64,000 bases of DNA from Dipteris shenzhenensis (Eukaryota > Polypodiophyta > Polypodiopsida > Gleicheniales). Below are positions 63,024 through 64,000 of this stretch, piece by piece (position 1 is the first letter of the stretch; each line of letters begins with the position of its first letter). The translations under genes were made by a program, and so were the position numbers. The stretch is taken from assembly GCA_047967505.1 (NCBI GenBank), contig CM106539.1. One strand, given 5' to 3'. The notes under the pieces were generated by a model. That model searched no databases and was not told where the DNA came from. It saw only the letters and a list, made by a program, of their open reading frames with translations.

Positions 63024-63450
63024 ACGGGATAGAGAGAGAAAGAGAGAGAAAGAGAGAGAAAGGGGGCGAGAAAGAGAGAGAGAGGGGGGGAGGGATAGAG
63101 AGAGAAAGAGAGAGAAAGAAAGAGAGAGGGGGAGGGAAAGAGAGAGAGAGAAAGAGAGAGAAATAAAGAGAGGGGGAGGGAAAGAGAGAGAGAGAGGGGG
63201 GGAGGGATAGAGAGAGAAAGAGAGAGAAAGAAAAAGGGAGGGAGAGGGAAAGAGAGAGAGAAAGAGAGAGAAAGGGGGAGGGAAAGAGAGAGAGAGAGGG
63301 AGAGAAAGGGGGAGGCAAAGAGAGAGAGAGAGGGGGAGGGATAGAGAGAGAAAGAGAGAGAAAGAAAGAGAGAGGGGGAGGGAAAGAGAGAGAAAGAAAG
63401 AGAGAGGGGGAGGGAAAGAGAGAAATAGAGACAGAAAGAGAGAGAGGAAA
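63024..63450. repeat. GAGA-rich microsatellite
   Basis: GAGAGAGAAAGAGAGAGAAAG-type units with inserted GGGGGAGGGA, over 95 percent purine. The apparent 117-codon - strand frame (62965-63318) is Ser/Leu/Phe/Pro low complexity and not a gene. Confidence 0.95.
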
Positions 63451-64000
63451 AGGGGGAGGGGGTGGTGCTAGAGGGTGGTGGTGGAGGGGGGAAGGGGGAG
63501 GGGGGGAAGGGGTGGTGGAGATGGAGGGGGGAAGGGGGGAGGGGGTGGTGGAGATGGAGGGGGGAGGGGGGAGGGGGGGAAGGGGGAGGGGGTGGTGGAG
63601 ATGGAAGGGGGAGAAGGGGAGGGGGGAGGGGGGGAGGGGGAAGGGGGTGGTGGAGATGGAAGGTGGAGGGGATGGTGGAGATGGAGGGGGGAGGGGGGGA
63701 AGGGGAGGGGGTGGTGGAGATGGAAGGGGGAGAAGGGGAGGGGGGAGGGGGCGAGGGGATGGTGGAGATGGAAGGGGGAGGGGGTGGTGGAGGTGGAGGG
63801 GGGGAGGGGGTGGTGGAGAAGGGGAGGGGGGAGGGGGGGAGGGGGAAGGGGGTGGTGGAGGGGGGAAGGGGTGGTGGAGATGGAGGGGGGAGAAGGCGAG
63901 GGGGGAGGGGGGGAGGGGGAAAGGGGTGGTGGAGAAGGAGGGGGGAGAGGGGGAGGGGGTGGTGGAGATGGAGGGGGGGAGGGGGGAGGGGGGGAGGGGG
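63451..64000. repeat. G-rich GGGGGA/GGTGGTGGAGATGG minisatellite
   Basis: Runs to the end of the window. Units of about 40-60 bp start with GGTGGTGGAGATGGA followed by variable GGGGGGA/GGGGGAA runs. Virtually no C on this strand. Confidence 0.95.

Noticed and set aside
62965-63318. 117-codon - strand reading frame
   Set aside because: Pure Ser/Leu/Phe/Pro low complexity from the GAGA tract.
1-64000. tRNA, rRNA and small structured RNA genes
   Set aside because: Looked for cloverleaf-like and rRNA core phrases on both strands and saw none that I could support; the only tRNA-like matches are the copia primer sites.

Overview
The window looks like a gene-poor, repeat-rich stretch of a large land-plant nuclear genome. 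The only host gene I can support is a plant-type clathrin light chain gene on the + strand: ATG at 35410, three exons, 339 codons, stop at 44602-44604. The rest is layered transposon debris: Ty1/copia elements primed from initiator tRNA-Met, Ty3/gypsy fragments, L1-like LINEs, a MULE-type transposase with a SWIM finger, a MITE family and a Helitron. The MULE family and the intron-rich debris fit a fern or other seed-free plant, or a gymnosperm, but I cannot fix the species from sequence alone.

Layout. 1-4.4 kb: a broken MULE transposase gene whose 3' end is repeated as a 516/518-bp inverted copy 670 bp downstream. 5.6-6.2 kb: a second MULE-like C-terminal remnant. 6.5-7.9 kb: two copies of a ~245-bp MITE in opposite orientation; a third lies at 50.1 kb. 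All three have 8-bp target duplications. 10.5-18.7 kb: an old copia remnant split by a 724-bp solo LTR and by a 6.1-kb copia element (352-bp LTRs), which itself carries an 857-bp insertion with an 8-bp target duplication. 18.8-22.8 kb: another copia remnant, an L1-like LINE (- strand) and an RNase H scrap. 26.1-33.4 kb: a young copia element on the - strand with 257-bp LTRs, target duplication GTAGG and an unusually long 2.4-kb leader.

35.3-44.6 kb: the clathrin light chain gene. Its first intron (6,976 bp) contains a GC-richer, possibly organelle-derived stretch and a decayed Helitron Rep/helicase reading frame in the same orientation. The helicase tail of that Helitron leads, across an 88-nt GT-AG intron that keeps the frame, into a GIY-YIG nuclease domain whose key residues are all present. 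This Rep-helicase-GIY-YIG arrangement is the most unusual thing I found.

44.6-64 kb: mostly anonymous sequence with tandem duplications, a LINE endonuclease, gypsy gag and pol remnants, copia RNase H debris, a 13-bp minisatellite inside an LTR-like repeat, and a purine-rich tract with strong strand asymmetry that runs off the end of the window.

All similarity calls are from motif recognition by eye; no database search was run. Coordinates of degenerate elements are approximate unless they rest on LTR, TIR or splice boundaries.
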